DNA of 36,542 bases from Acrocarpospora phusangensis (GCF_016862995.1 NZ_BOOA01000080.1:1-36542); one strand, 5' to 3'. Shown: positions 21,330-28,675, counted from the first letter of the stretch. Numbers and translations: made by a program. The notes: generated by a model from the letters alone, not told the origin.

Positions 21330-22947
21330 GCACGACCACGGCGACGTCGTCCTCGTGGTCCTCGTGGTCCTCGTGGTCCTCGTGGTCCTCGCGCATCAGG
21401 GTGCCGAGCAGGCGGTCGCAGAACACGTCCAGATCGGGTTCGGCGGTGGCGGCCAGCTCGCGCAGGCGGGCCAGCCCGTCGAGCAGGTCGCGCCGGTGGT
21501 CCTCCACCAGGCCGTCGGTGAACAGCAGCAGCGTGCCGCCGGGCGGGAGGGTGACGCGGCTCTCGGCCGGGCGGTCCAGGTCCGCGCCGAGGATCGGTCC
21601 CGGCACGTCCACGTACTCGGCCCCGCCGTCGGTGATCAGCAGCGGCGGGAGGTGGCCGGCGTTGGCCAGTGTGACCTCGCCGGTGGCCGGATCCACCAGG
21701 AGCAGGGCGACCGTGGCCAGTTCCTGCGGCAGCAGGCTCAGCATGAGCCGGTTGACCTGCCGGAGGATCTCGCTCAGCGGGTGCCCCTCACTCGCGTACG
21801 CCCGTACGGCGTGCCGGATCTCCCCCATGACCGTGGCGGCGTGCAGCGAGTGGCCCATGACGTCGCCGACCGCCACCAGCAGCCTGTCGCCGATCTCCAG
21901 GAGCTCGTAGAAGTCGCCGCCGATCTCCTCGGTGCCGGCCGGGACGTACCGGGCGGCCAGGTCGAGGCCGCGGATGGCGGGCAGGTCGCGCGGGAGGAGG
22001 CTGCGTTGCAGGGTGAGGGCGATCCTGCGTTCCTCGTCGAAGGAGCGCAGGCCCTCGACGGCCAGGGCGACCGTCTGGCTGAGCTGGCTCAGGACGTGGG
22101 GGTCCTCGTCCTCGGTGGTGGCCTGGGTGCCGACCAGAAGGGCGGCGGGCGGGCGGGACTGGACCCGGGCCAGGGCGAGGCGTACCGGGCCGGACTGCGG
22201 GAGCAGATTCGCCCAGTCGCGGGCGGGTTCGGTCCTCATGGTGACGCCACGGGCGACCGGCCCGAGCGAAACCGCGGCGTCGCCCACGACCGCGTGACCC
22301 ATGACCCCTTGCCGTGCGGCCTCCTGCCGCCTGACTTCCTGCCCCGCGGCTTCCCGGGTGCCGGCTTCGTGCCCTGTGGACGGGTCGCAGGTCGCATACC
22401 GGACGGCTATTCCGCCGGCGTCGGCGGCGAGGGCCGTGACGGGGGCGGCGAACATGCGGGACGCGCCGCGGGCGGCGGCCAGCAGGAGGTCGTCGAGAGT
22501 GGCCGCCGTGTTGACCGCGAGGGTCGCGTCGCTGAGGTCGGCGAGTTTTCCGGCGAGGCGTTCCGCGTGGCGGCGGGCTCGGGCGTATCGGAGGGTGGCG
22601 TTGACGGTGGCGAGCAGAAGTTCCGGCTCGATCGGCTCGGTGAGGTAGCCGTCGGCCCCCCGGGTGAGGCCCTGGGTGCGATCCCGCAGCGGCACGGCCG
22701 ACGCGGCCAGATGGATGACCGGCGTGACGGCGCTCAGGGCCTTGATCCGCTCACACAGCTCGAATCCATCCATGTCAGGCATCTGCACGTCCAGCAACAC
22801 CAGATCGGGATGCCGGGCATCAACCGCTTCGAGCGTTTCCTTGCCGGTACGAGCGTGGATAACCTGATAACCGGCGTATTCCAGCCAGCCGCCGACGACC
22901 GCGCGGTCGGCTTCGATTCCGTCGGCGACGAGGATGTGTTCCACCAT
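21286..22947 (-). CDS. Receiver-GAF-like-PP2C (RsbU-type) serine phosphatase with degenerate receiver
   Basis: A 553-residue protein. Residues 1-118 are a CheY-like receiver with phosphoacceptor Asp53 (LVLLDVQMPDMDG). Gly10 replaces the second acidic-pocket Asp, Ala81 the switch Thr/Ser, and Glu104 the invariant Lys (YLTEPIEP). The middle is GAF-like with a low-complexity insert. The C-terminal ~230 residues are a SpoIIE/PP2C phosphatase (GGDFYELLEIGD, VGDVMGHSLHAATVMG, ANAGHLPPLL, LFTDGLVED, DDVAVVVLRW). Such enzymes dephosphorylate STAS anti-anti-sigma factors; a STAS gene diverges from this one 99 bp away. GAGGGGG sits before ATG 22947. A run of His-Glu-Asp triplets lies just ahead of the last metal-binding Asp pair. 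The 3' end overlaps the convergent regulator gene. Confidence 0.9.
   Translation of the reverse strand: MVEHILVADGIEADRAVVGGWLEYAGYQVIHARTGKETLEAVDARHPDLVLLDVQMPDMDGFELCERIKALSAVTPVIHLAASAVPLRDRTQGLTRGADGYLTEPIEPELLLATVNATLRYARARRHAERLAGKLADLSDATLAVNTAATLDDLLLAAARGASRMFAAPVTALAADAGGIAVRYATCDPSTGHEAGTREAAGQEVRRQEAARQGVMGHAVVGDAAVSLGPVARGVTMRTEPARDWANLLPQSGPVRLALARVQSRPPAALLVGTQATTEDEDPHVLSQLSQTVALAVEGLRSFDEERRIALTLQRSLLPRDLPAIRGLDLAARYVPAGTEEIGGDFYELLEIGDRLLVAVGDVMGHSLHAATVMGEIRHAVRAYASEGHPLSEILRQVNRLMLSLLPQELATVALLLVDPATGEVTLANAGHLPPLLITDGGAEYVDVPGPILGADLDRPAESRVTLPPGGTLLLFTDGLVEDHRRDLLDGLARLRELAATAEPDLDVFCDRLLGTLMREDHEDHEDHEDHEDDVAVVVLRWNAPCREMSGGS
21351..21386. repeat. Four perfect 9-bp repeats inside the PP2C gene
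   Basis: CCTCGTGGT is repeated four times (21351-21386), flanked by degenerate units on both sides. On the coding minus strand it encodes repeated Asp-His-Glu immediately before the conserved DDVAVVVL strand. Nine-bp units keep frame, so copy number could vary without breaking the protein. Confidence 0.9.
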
Positions 22948-23046
22948 CCGACCCCCTCGTCTCTCTGCCAGAGTAGGGAAATCCAAACGACGGCGACATG
23001 TTTCCGATACCGGGCATCGTTGTGATAGGACGGCGAAGGGGTGCAG

Positions 23047-23382
23047 ATGCCAGGCCTGCAAGTGCTCACGGACCGCCACGACCCGTATGTCGTGATCACG
23101 GTCCTCGGTGACGTGGACACGACCACGATCGCCCAGCTCCAGGAACACGTGGAGCACGCGCGGCGGATCTCACCACACCTGCTCTTCGACCTCGCGGGCA
23201 TGACGTTCATGGACAGCGCGGGCATCCGGGTCCTGCTCGACGCGTACAACCATGCCCGGGCGAACCAGGGCACGGTCGCCGTCTGCTCCCCGCGTCCCTC
23301 CCCCAGGAAGGTCATGGAACTGGTCGGCCTGACCGGTTACATCCCGGTCCACGACTCCCTCACCGAGGCCCTGACGTCCTGA
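23047..23382 (+). CDS. STAS-domain anti-sigma factor antagonist
   Basis: A 111-residue single STAS domain. VVITVLGDVDTTTIAQLQEH and FDLAGMTFMDSAGIRVLLDA are the two signature segments, and Ser57 in DSAG is the residue phosphorylated by anti-sigma kinases in this family. ATG 23047 follows GAAGGG by six bases; GTG 23041 is an alternative. When unphosphorylated, such proteins bind the anti-sigma kinase and free the sigma factor. The divergent PP2C phosphatase is the natural candidate to reactivate it. No anti-sigma kinase or sigma factor lies directly beside it, so the partner is probably elsewhere, or is the ATPase-bearing protein at 32287-33744. Confidence 0.93.
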   Translation: MPGLQVLTDRHDPYVVITVLGDVDTTTIAQLQEHVEHARRISPHLLFDLAGMTFMDSAGIRVLLDAYNHARANQGTVAVCSPRPSPRKVMELVGLTGYIPVHDSLTEALTS

Positions 23383-23383
23383 C

Positions 23384-23554
23384 CTATCGGCGTGCGGCGT
23401 ACTTGCGCCGGGTGTCCTTCCGCGGCGGGACGGGAGCCTTCTCGTTCTCGCCGCGCTTCTTCCGCATGATCCACCAGGCCACCCCGAGTACGACCAGCCC
23501 GAGCGGCGTCTTGGAGAGCCATCGCGTCACGAACAGCTGAAATATCCTCTTCAT
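23384..23554 (-). CDS. Small 56-residue membrane protein
   Basis: Reading from ATG 23554 gives MKRIFQLFVTRWLSKTPLGL, then the hydrophobic VVLGVAWWIM, then RKKRGENEKA and a basic end with PPRKDTRRKYAARR before the TAG at 23384-23386. It has a short amphipathic N-terminus, one membrane segment ending in Trp-Trp and a strongly basic tail: a single-pass small protein with the tail inside. Composition and codon use fit a real gene, and it fills a gap exactly between the convergent STAS stop (1 bp away) and the xylanase gene. It resembles short actinobacterial membrane proteins of unknown function (perhaps the DUF6203 type, from memory). AGGG lies 13 bp upstream, a weak ribosome site. Confidence 0.65.
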   Translation of the reverse strand: MKRIFQLFVTRWLSKTPLGLVVLGVAWWIMRKKRGENEKAPVPPRKDTRRKYAARR

Positions 23555-23644
23555 GGCCGTTAACTGCCCTGAAAACGTCAGAGCGAACGGAACGGGACCG
23601 CGACACCGGGTGGATCGGCGTCGCGGCCCCGCGCTACTGGAGGG

Positions 23645-24838
23645 CTACCGCTTCGGATGCTGCGGAATACGCGGCTGCACGTACGGCGGTCCCGAGAAGA
23701 TCAGGTCCCCCTTGACCGCGTAGAACGCCCGCTTCGGCTGATAGCTCTCGTCGTACAGCGTGGCCAGGCCCTCCGGCGGGTTGCTGAACCAGGTCGGCAC
23801 CCAGGAGTGGTTGTCCGCGAATCCCCACACCGTGTACGACAGGCAGTGCCGGTTGGCCAGGCACGCCTGCAGCAGCACGCTGTAGTTGTCGGACGACGCC
23901 TGCAGCCTCGGGTTGATCTCGTTGGAGTCCCCGGCCTGCACTCCCGGCGTCATCTGGCTGCGCACGTCGACCTCGGTGAACGCGGTCGCCAGGCCCAGGT
24001 CCGAGAAGGCGTCCAGCGCCTCCTTCACCTGGAAGACGTTGTAGTTGCCGTACTGCGTGCCGAGGTGGCCCTGGCTGCCGAGGCCGTCGATGGGCACGCC
24101 GCTCTGGCGGAGCTGCTTGACCATCTTGTAGACGTACCAGGTCTTGTCCGAGGCTCCCTTGTCGCCGAAAGCCTCAAGGTTGTAGTCGTTGTAGAAGAGC
24201 AGGGCGCTGGGGTCGGCCGCGCGGGCCCACCGGAACGCGTCCGCGATGTATCCGGCGCCCAGGTGCTGCGCCCAGAAACCCTTGAGGTGGATCGTCGGCG
24301 GGTTGTCCCACGGGTCGCTCGCGGCCTCGTTGACGACGTCCCACTGCCAGATCTTGCCCTTGTACCGCTTGACGACCGTCGTGATGTGCTTGCGCAGCAG
24401 CTCACGCAGCTCCGTGGTGCTGATCGTCCCGTTGTTGACGCCCTCGGTCAGCCAGGGCGGCAGCTGGTTCTGCCAGACCAGGACGTGCCCGCGGACCTTC
24501 TGGTTGTTCTTCTTGGCGAACTCGATGAGCTTGTCCGCCGGACCCCAGTTGTAGTTCCCCCGCGTGGGCTCCAGGCTCTCCCACTTCATGACGTTCTCGG
24601 CGGTGACCGAGTTGAACTGCGACTGCACCAGCTGCCGGTACTGCGGGTCGTTGGCGTCGTCCAGCGCCGCCATGTCCACCGCCGTCCCGAAGTAGAGCCC
24701 GTGCCTCGCGCTGAGCGCGCGCAGACTCTGGTCAGACGGATCCGCCGGGGTGCTTCCCGCCGAAACCGGAACCGCATTCAACGTACCGGCCAGCAGCGCC
24801 ACCACAGCGCTGCCTAGAACCAGGCGCCTCAACCTCAT
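23645..24838 (-). CDS. Secreted endo-1,4-beta-xylanase, glycoside hydrolase family 10
   Basis: A 397-residue protein with a signal peptide (MRLRR, hydrophobic core, likely cleavage near VSAG, residue 28) and a single GH10 barrel. The acid/base is Glu171 (WDVVNEA) and the nucleophile Glu289 (AFTEVDVR). TAENVMKWESLEP, SQGHLGTQYG and YTVWGFADNHSW are further family blocks. It cleaves xylan internally, outside the cell. The motif that normally reads WHxQ is WQNQ here (Gln123), losing a conserved substrate-contacting His. No carbohydrate-binding module follows. ATG 24838 lies after AAGGGATG. An operator-like cluster of CGAAA sites is about 100-140 bp upstream, fitting xylan-responsive control by a LacI-type repressor. 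Confidence 0.95.
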   Translation of the reverse strand: MRLRRLVLGSAVVALLAGTLNAVPVSAGSTPADPSDQSLRALSARHGLYFGTAVDMAALDDANDPQYRQLVQSQFNSVTAENVMKWESLEPTRGNYNWGPADKLIEFAKKNNQKVRGHVLVWQNQLPPWLTEGVNNGTISTTELRELLRKHITTVVKRYKGKIWQWDVVNEAASDPWDNPPTIHLKGFWAQHLGAGYIADAFRWARAADPSALLFYNDYNLEAFGDKGASDKTWYVYKMVKQLRQSGVPIDGLGSQGHLGTQYGNYNVFQVKEALDAFSDLGLATAFTEVDVRSQMTPGVQAGDSNEINPRLQASSDNYSVLLQACLANRHCLSYTVWGFADNHSWVPTWFSNPPEGLATLYDESYQPKRAFYAVKGDLIFSGPPYVQPRIPQHPKR

Positions 24839-24935
24839 CGAACATCCCTTCGACCCGAGGGCGTACCGTGCACGACTCAGTGACCTTGGGAGCGCAGGTC
24901 TGACTGACCGGATCTCCCCGCGAGCCCGGCCATGC

Positions 24936-24977
24936 CGAAAATGTACCGAAACTTTTCGATACTGTGCCGAAACTTTA
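24936..24977. promoter_or_regulatory. CGAAA-type operator cluster upstream of the xylanase gene
   Basis: CGAAACTTTTCG (24947-24958) is an inverted repeat with arms CGAAA/TTTCG. CGAAA at 24936-24940 and CGAAACTTTA at 24968-24977 lie 11 bp before and 21 bp after its start, all on the same face of the helix. Xylanase genes of streptomycetes are known to carry CGAAA-N-TTTCG-type palindromes that bind LacI-family repressors. This is a good candidate for the same control. Confidence 0.65.
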
Positions 24978-25234
24978 TGGTACGAGCCAACGGTCGTCAA
25001 TAACGAGATTCCGACGATCAGCGAACCGCCGTCACCCCCGGCGACGTGAAACCCCACGGAGCCCAACACATGATCACGAACGATAATCGGACAAGCCGAA
25101 ATCGATCACGGCGCGCACCTATCTGGAATCCGCACGCGGAAAGCGATTATCGATTAACCAGGAAAACTGCCTGCGGGGAATATCGTGGGCTGAATCAGCC
25201 CGACGAACCACTCCTCGCGACCGTTAAGTCCTCC

Positions 25235-25251
25235 GACAGAAGATTTCTGTC
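25235..25251. promoter_or_regulatory. GACAGAA-N3-TTCTGTC palindrome upstream of the GNAT gene
   Basis: A perfect 17-bp inverted repeat (7-bp arms, 3-bp centre) ends 30 bp before the ATG of the acetyltransferase gene. The distance fits an operator over its promoter. On the minus strand its edge contains TTGACA, so it may also belong to a leftward promoter. Confidence 0.5.
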
Positions 25252-25281
25252 AAGTGCTTTTAGCCTTGGTAACCTACAGAC

Positions 25282-26205
25282 ATGATCCTTCCCGCCGGGT
25301 ACGGCTTCCGCGCGCCGACCCCAGACGACCTCGACGCGATAGCCGCGGTGTTGATCGCCGACGACACCGCCGGCGTCGGGCAGAGCGTCCTGGGCGCCGG
25401 TCTCGTGCAGGGCCAGTGGAACACCACGGGCTTCGACATGGCCACGGACGCCTGGGTGGTCCTGGACGACTCGGAAACGATCATCGCCTACGGCCACGCG
25501 CTCCCCGACGACGAGGGCATCATCCGATCGTGGGGAGTCGTCCACCCCAGTCACCGTTCCCGTGGCATCGGCTCATGGCTGCTGACCCGCATCGACGACC
25601 GCGCCCACGCCCTGCTGGCCGATTTCCCGTCCGGCTGTTTCCGCCATTCGATCAGCGCGGACGACCATGCCGCGGCGGCCATGCTCCAGGAGCGAGGTCT
25701 ACGCCCGGTCCGGCATTTCTGGTACATGGGAATCGACCTGACCGACGCGATCGAACCGGGCCCGGCACCCGACGGAATCGACATCGCCGCCATCAAACCC
25801 CCCGATGACCTGACGGCCGTCCACGCCGTCCTCCAGGGAGCCTTCGCCGAAGACTGGGACTACCAGCCGGAACCTTTCGACCAGTGGGCCGGGGAAGCCA
25901 TCCGGCACCCCAACTACGACCCGGCCCTCTGGCTCATGGCGACCGCCGACGGGGAACCCGTCGGCGCCCTCACCGCGACCGTCGACGGCGACCGCGGCTG
26001 GATAGGCGAAGTCGGCGTCCTCCCCTCCCACCGAGGCCGCGGCATCGCCGCCCACCTCCTCCGCCGCTCCTTCGCCACATTCGCCCGCCGCGGCCTCAAA
26101 GACGCGATGCTGAACGTCGACTCCGAAAACCCAACCGGCGCCACCGCCGTATACGAACGCGCCGGCATGCGCACCGCCTGGCAATGGGACCTCTGGGAAC
26201 GCTGA
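25282..26205 (+). CDS. Tandem GNAT-family N-acetyltransferase
   Basis: A 307-residue protein with two GNAT domains. The first (about 1-150) has the acetyl-CoA loop RSWGVVHPSHRSRGIGSWLL; the second (about 160-307) has IGEVGVLPSHRGRGIAAHLL, then DAMLNVDSENPTGATAVYER and AGMRTAWQWDLW. Both Arg/Gly loops look intact. Tandem GNAT architecture is shared with mycothiol synthase (MshD), but many paralogues of unknown substrate exist, and nothing around it points to mycothiol. ATG 25282 is the first codon of the conserved region. The 3' third is very C-rich. A perfect palindrome lies just upstream. Confidence 0.85.
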   Translation: MILPAGYGFRAPTPDDLDAIAAVLIADDTAGVGQSVLGAGLVQGQWNTTGFDMATDAWVVLDDSETIIAYGHALPDDEGIIRSWGVVHPSHRSRGIGSWLLTRIDDRAHALLADFPSGCFRHSISADDHAAAAMLQERGLRPVRHFWYMGIDLTDAIEPGPAPDGIDIAAIKPPDDLTAVHAVLQGAFAEDWDYQPEPFDQWAGEAIRHPNYDPALWLMATADGEPVGALTATVDGDRGWIGEVGVLPSHRGRGIAAHLLRRSFATFARRGLKDAMLNVDSENPTGATAVYERAGMRTAWQWDLWER

Positions 26206-26427
26206 CCACCCACCGCGAACATCACGCATTCCGGCAGCCCGAATTCCAGCGCACCCAGGACCCCGTCAGCAATGGCGGCACCAAGCCCGCACCCCTCGTG
26301 CTCACACCTGGCGTGATTGGTTCATACGGCCCGCACCGCCCATCACCATCAGGAACGTCGGGGAAGCCCGTCGATGTTGGGCCGGGCATGACCACAGTTG
26401 GACCGATCGGCAGCGCGCACGTCGCCG

Positions 26428-26766
26428 TCAGTCGTCGAACTCGAAGCCGCTGGCACCGGCAGTCGCGACGAGCTGTCGCACGCGGTCAGGATCCGTTGCC
26501 ACGGCCGCCATCCGCCTCGCCAACTCCTCCAGCGCCTGCCGATCCGTGCCATAAGCACAGAACATTCCGGCCTCAGGATCATAGTCGAATCGGGATTCGA
26601 GGTCGGGCACCTCAATGCTGACGAGCAATTGCGCAACGCCTTCCCAGAAATACCCGTTGGGTTCATGCCCCAACTCCTCGATCACCCCGTCCACCTCAGT
26701 TGTCCCCGCGTTCAAAAGCAACGAGTAGTTACCAGGTGTCGTCTCAACAAGCTTCAACGGTCGCAC
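26428..26766 (-). CDS. Imm51-family immunity protein, orphan
   Basis: A 112-residue protein. YSLLLNAGTTEVDGVIEELG, GHEPNGYFWEGVAQLL, FDYDPEAGMFCAYGTDRQAL and GFEFDD match the Imm51 family of polymorphic-toxin immunity proteins as I know it. These neutralise a cognate toxin delivered by neighbouring cells, but no toxin gene, Rhs/WXG delivery gene or second immunity gene is in the window. The start used is GTG 26766; a TTG at 26757 is also possible. The gene lies between the tandem GNAT gene and tRNA-Ala, and its codon use is less GC-biased than its neighbours (for example AGC AAC GAG TAG TTA patterns in the opposite strand reading), hinting at acquisition. It may protect against a toxin of kin or rivals. 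Confidence 0.7.
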   Translation of the reverse strand: MRPLKLVETTPGNYSLLLNAGTTEVDGVIEELGHEPNGYFWEGVAQLLVSIEVPDLESRFDYDPEAGMFCAYGTDRQALEELARRMAAVATDPDRVRQLVATAGASGFEFDD

Positions 26767-26872
26767 ACCCGCATATTGGCAGATTCCACTGACAAACGAT
26801 CACGACTCGAAGCACACCGCCCCCGATCCATCAGGACAGACCGAACCACGGCAACCGCGCTAGCCCGGGGGC

Positions 26873-26918
26873 GTGGGGGCAGCGCCCCCACACCGGGGGG
26901 CTCGGGGGGTCGCCCCCC
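26873..26918. terminator. Pair of strong GC hairpins downstream of tRNA-Ala
   Basis: GTGGGGGC-AGC-GCCCCCAC (26873-26891) and GGGGGG-TCG-CCCCCC (26904-26918) are perfect stems with 3-nt loops. They lie between the tRNA and the Imm51 gene and are of the GGGGC-TTC-GCCCC kind scattered through high-GC actinobacterial genomes. They could stop leftward transcripts from the tRNA or be dispersed repeat elements. Confidence 0.5.
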
Positions 26919-26946
26919 CGTGTAACGACGAAAAGACCCCGCCGGA

Positions 26947-26961
26947 GGAAGCAACGCTTCC
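26947..26961 (-). terminator. Probable tRNA terminator hairpin
   Basis: GGAAGC-AAC-GCTTCC forms a 6-bp stem about 24 bp beyond the tRNA 3' end. In the minus (tRNA) direction it is followed within about 15 nt by GGGGTCTTTT, which supplies a short U-run. Confidence 0.5.
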
Positions 26962-26984
26962 GACCATGCAGGGTCAGTCGTTCG

Positions 26985-27057
26985 TGGAGCTATGGGGATT
27001 CGAACCCCAGACCCCCTCCATGCCATGGAGGTGCGCTACCAGCTGCGCTATAGCCCC
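26985..27057 (-). tRNA. tRNA-Ala (GGC anticodon)
   Basis: The minus strand folds as a 73-nt cloverleaf. The acceptor GGGGCTA pairs with TAGCTCC (one G-U) and the discriminator is A. The D arm contains AGCGCAGCTGGTAGCGC. The anticodon stem CCTCC/GGAGG has loop ATGGCAT (anticodon GGC, reading GCC/GCU Ala codons). The T arm contains GGTTCGAATCC. No CCA is encoded. It lies between the VWA lipoprotein gene and the Imm51 gene. Confidence 0.95.
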
Positions 27058-27131
27058 GTGCGTGGTCCGCGACGGTTTCCCTTCGCGGCGCCACGCCAGT
27101 GTATAGGACATCGGGCAGGAGGTTGTAACCG

Positions 27132-28577
27132 TTAACCGAGCGCCCGGGTCCGGGTGATCAGATCGGCGAGTTCGGCGACGGCGGGATCCTCGGTGGTGGT
27201 GGCCAGCCGGGTCGGACGGGATGCGAGATCGTCGAGCGTGACACCCGGGATGAGCTCACGCGTACGGAGGTATTCGGCGAAGGACGCCGCCAGGACGGCG
27301 ATCTGGAACCGGGGGGAGGTGCTCGTCCACAGGTCGGGGGCGAGGGCGGAGGTGTCGAGGGACTGGGTGACCTCGGAGGGGCGGCGCGTGTCGGGGTCCT
27401 GCCAGCGGACGGTGGCGGTGGCGAGCTGGCCGCCGGCGTCGCCGCGGAGGCGGACGCGGTAGAGGGCGGTGACGGAGTGGCCCGGGCCTATCTCGCCGCC
27501 GTCGCGGGAGTCGTCGCGGAACTCCTCCGGCGCGAGGGCGCGGTTCTCGTACCCGAGCAGGTGGTAGCTCTCGACGAGGCCGGGGTTGAACACGACCTGG
27601 GCTTTGGCGTCGCGGGCGCGCAGGTCGAGGGTGGCGGGGAGCTGGTCGACGAAGGCCTTGCGGGCCTCGTCGAGGGTGCTGACGTAGATGGCGGCGCCGT
27701 CACCGTTGTCGGCGAGCTGCTCCATGAGTTCGTCGCCGTAGTCGCGGCCGACGCCGACGGAGAGCAGGGTGATCTGCTTGGCGGCGTGTTCGGCGACCCG
27801 GTCCAGGATGGTCTGCCAGGACGTGGAGCCGGTGTTGGCGAGCCCGTCGGAGAGCAGGATGACGCGGTTGGTGGCGACGGACCGGAACGCCCGGGACGCC
27901 TCCTGGTAGCCGGTGACCAGCCCGTCCTCCAGGTTGGTGGATCCGGCCACCTGGAGGTCGTCGATCGCGCCGTGCAGAGTCTGGCGTTCCGAGACCGGTG
28001 TCATCGGGATCAGCAGCCGGGCGGTCTCGCTGAAGGCCACGATGGCGACCTGGTCGCCGGGCAGGAGCTGGTCGACGAGGGTGCGCAGCGAGTCGCGGAC
28101 CAGGTCGAGCCTGCCTGATTCGCGCATGGAGCCGGAGACGTCGACGACGAAGGTGAGGCTGGCGGGCCGCCGCGCGCTGCTGTCGGTGGCCCGGGTCTGC
28201 AGGCCGATCCGGATCAGCGCCTCGCCACCGGGCAGCCGCGCCCCGTCGGTGTGCACGGCGAAGCCGTTGTCGGCCGGCTGCTCGTAGTCCTGCCTGAACG
28301 CGTTGATGAACTCCTCCACCCGGACCTGCTCCGGCTCGGGTAACCGGCCTTCCAGGATGGTACGGCGGGCATACCCGTACGACGCGGTGTCCACGTCGAG
28401 GGCGAAGGTGGACACCTGCTCGCGGAGGGTGTCCCGCTGGGCGGGAGCCTCCTCGGCGGCACCGGCCACGGGGTCCGGCGGCCGCTGCACCGGGCTGGGG
28501 GGCTCGCCCGCGCCCCCGCAGGCGGCGAGCAGCAGAAGGGAGATCGCGAGAACAAGGGCGTACAGTCGTGCTCTCAT
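27132..28577 (-). CDS. VWA-domain lipoprotein (YfbK-like)
   Basis: A 481-residue protein with a lipoprotein signal (LLLLAAC, lipid Cys20) after MRARLYALVL. An N-terminal segment (STFALDVDTASYGYARR, VRVEEFINAF) is typical of YfbK-type proteins. The von Willebrand A domain begins at about 141 with the metal-site motif DVSGSM (146-151), and VILLSDGLANTG comes later. A C-terminal DUF3520-like region follows (LRARDAKAQVVFNPGLVESY, LLGYENR). It would sit on the outer face of the membrane; VWA domains mediate protein contacts through a bound divalent cation. GGAGG six bases before ATG 28577 fixes the start. It follows the LuxR-type gene on the same strand after 98 bp that include an 18-bp palindrome. 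Confidence 0.92.
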   Translation of the reverse strand: MRARLYALVLAISLLLLAACGGAGEPPSPVQRPPDPVAGAAEEAPAQRDTLREQVSTFALDVDTASYGYARRTILEGRLPEPEQVRVEEFINAFRQDYEQPADNGFAVHTDGARLPGGEALIRIGLQTRATDSSARRPASLTFVVDVSGSMRESGRLDLVRDSLRTLVDQLLPGDQVAIVAFSETARLLIPMTPVSERQTLHGAIDDLQVAGSTNLEDGLVTGYQEASRAFRSVATNRVILLSDGLANTGSTSWQTILDRVAEHAAKQITLLSVGVGRDYGDELMEQLADNGDGAAIYVSTLDEARKAFVDQLPATLDLRARDAKAQVVFNPGLVESYHLLGYENRALAPEEFRDDSRDGGEIGPGHSVTALYRVRLRGDAGGQLATATVRWQDPDTRRPSEVTQSLDTSALAPDLWTSTSPRFQIAVLAASFAEYLRTRELIPGVTLDDLASRPTRLATTTEDPAVAELADLITRTRALG

Positions 28578-28639
28578 GGGTCGCCTCCAGGAAACGGTGG
28601 TCTTCCGGTACGACGACCTCTTTGAGGGGCAAGCCGGGC

Positions 28640-28657
28640 CTGTCACTCAAGTGACAG
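28640..28657. promoter_or_regulatory. CTGTCACT-N2-AGTGACAG palindrome
   Basis: A perfect 18-bp inverted repeat (8-bp arms) lies in the 98-bp gap between the LuxR/ATPase gene and the VWA lipoprotein gene, 63-80 bp upstream of the latter's ATG. The two-base centre is too tight for a hairpin loop, so a protein-binding operator for the VWA gene is more likely than a terminator. Confidence 0.5.
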
Positions 28658-28675
28658 CAAACCGTACTCCCGGCG

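Noticed and set aside
22948-23046. Sigma-B-type promoter between phosphatase and STAS genes
   Set aside because: GTTT and GGGCAT are present but only 8 bp apart, far from the 14-16 bp expected.
25282-26205. Mycothiol synthase (mshD)
   Set aside because: The tandem GNAT layout agrees, but conserved MshD-specific segments were not recognised and the neighbourhood does not support it.
26985-27057. Integrated element at tRNA-Ala
   Set aside because: No integrase and no repeat of the tRNA 3' end was seen in the window; only the orphan immunity gene hints at it.
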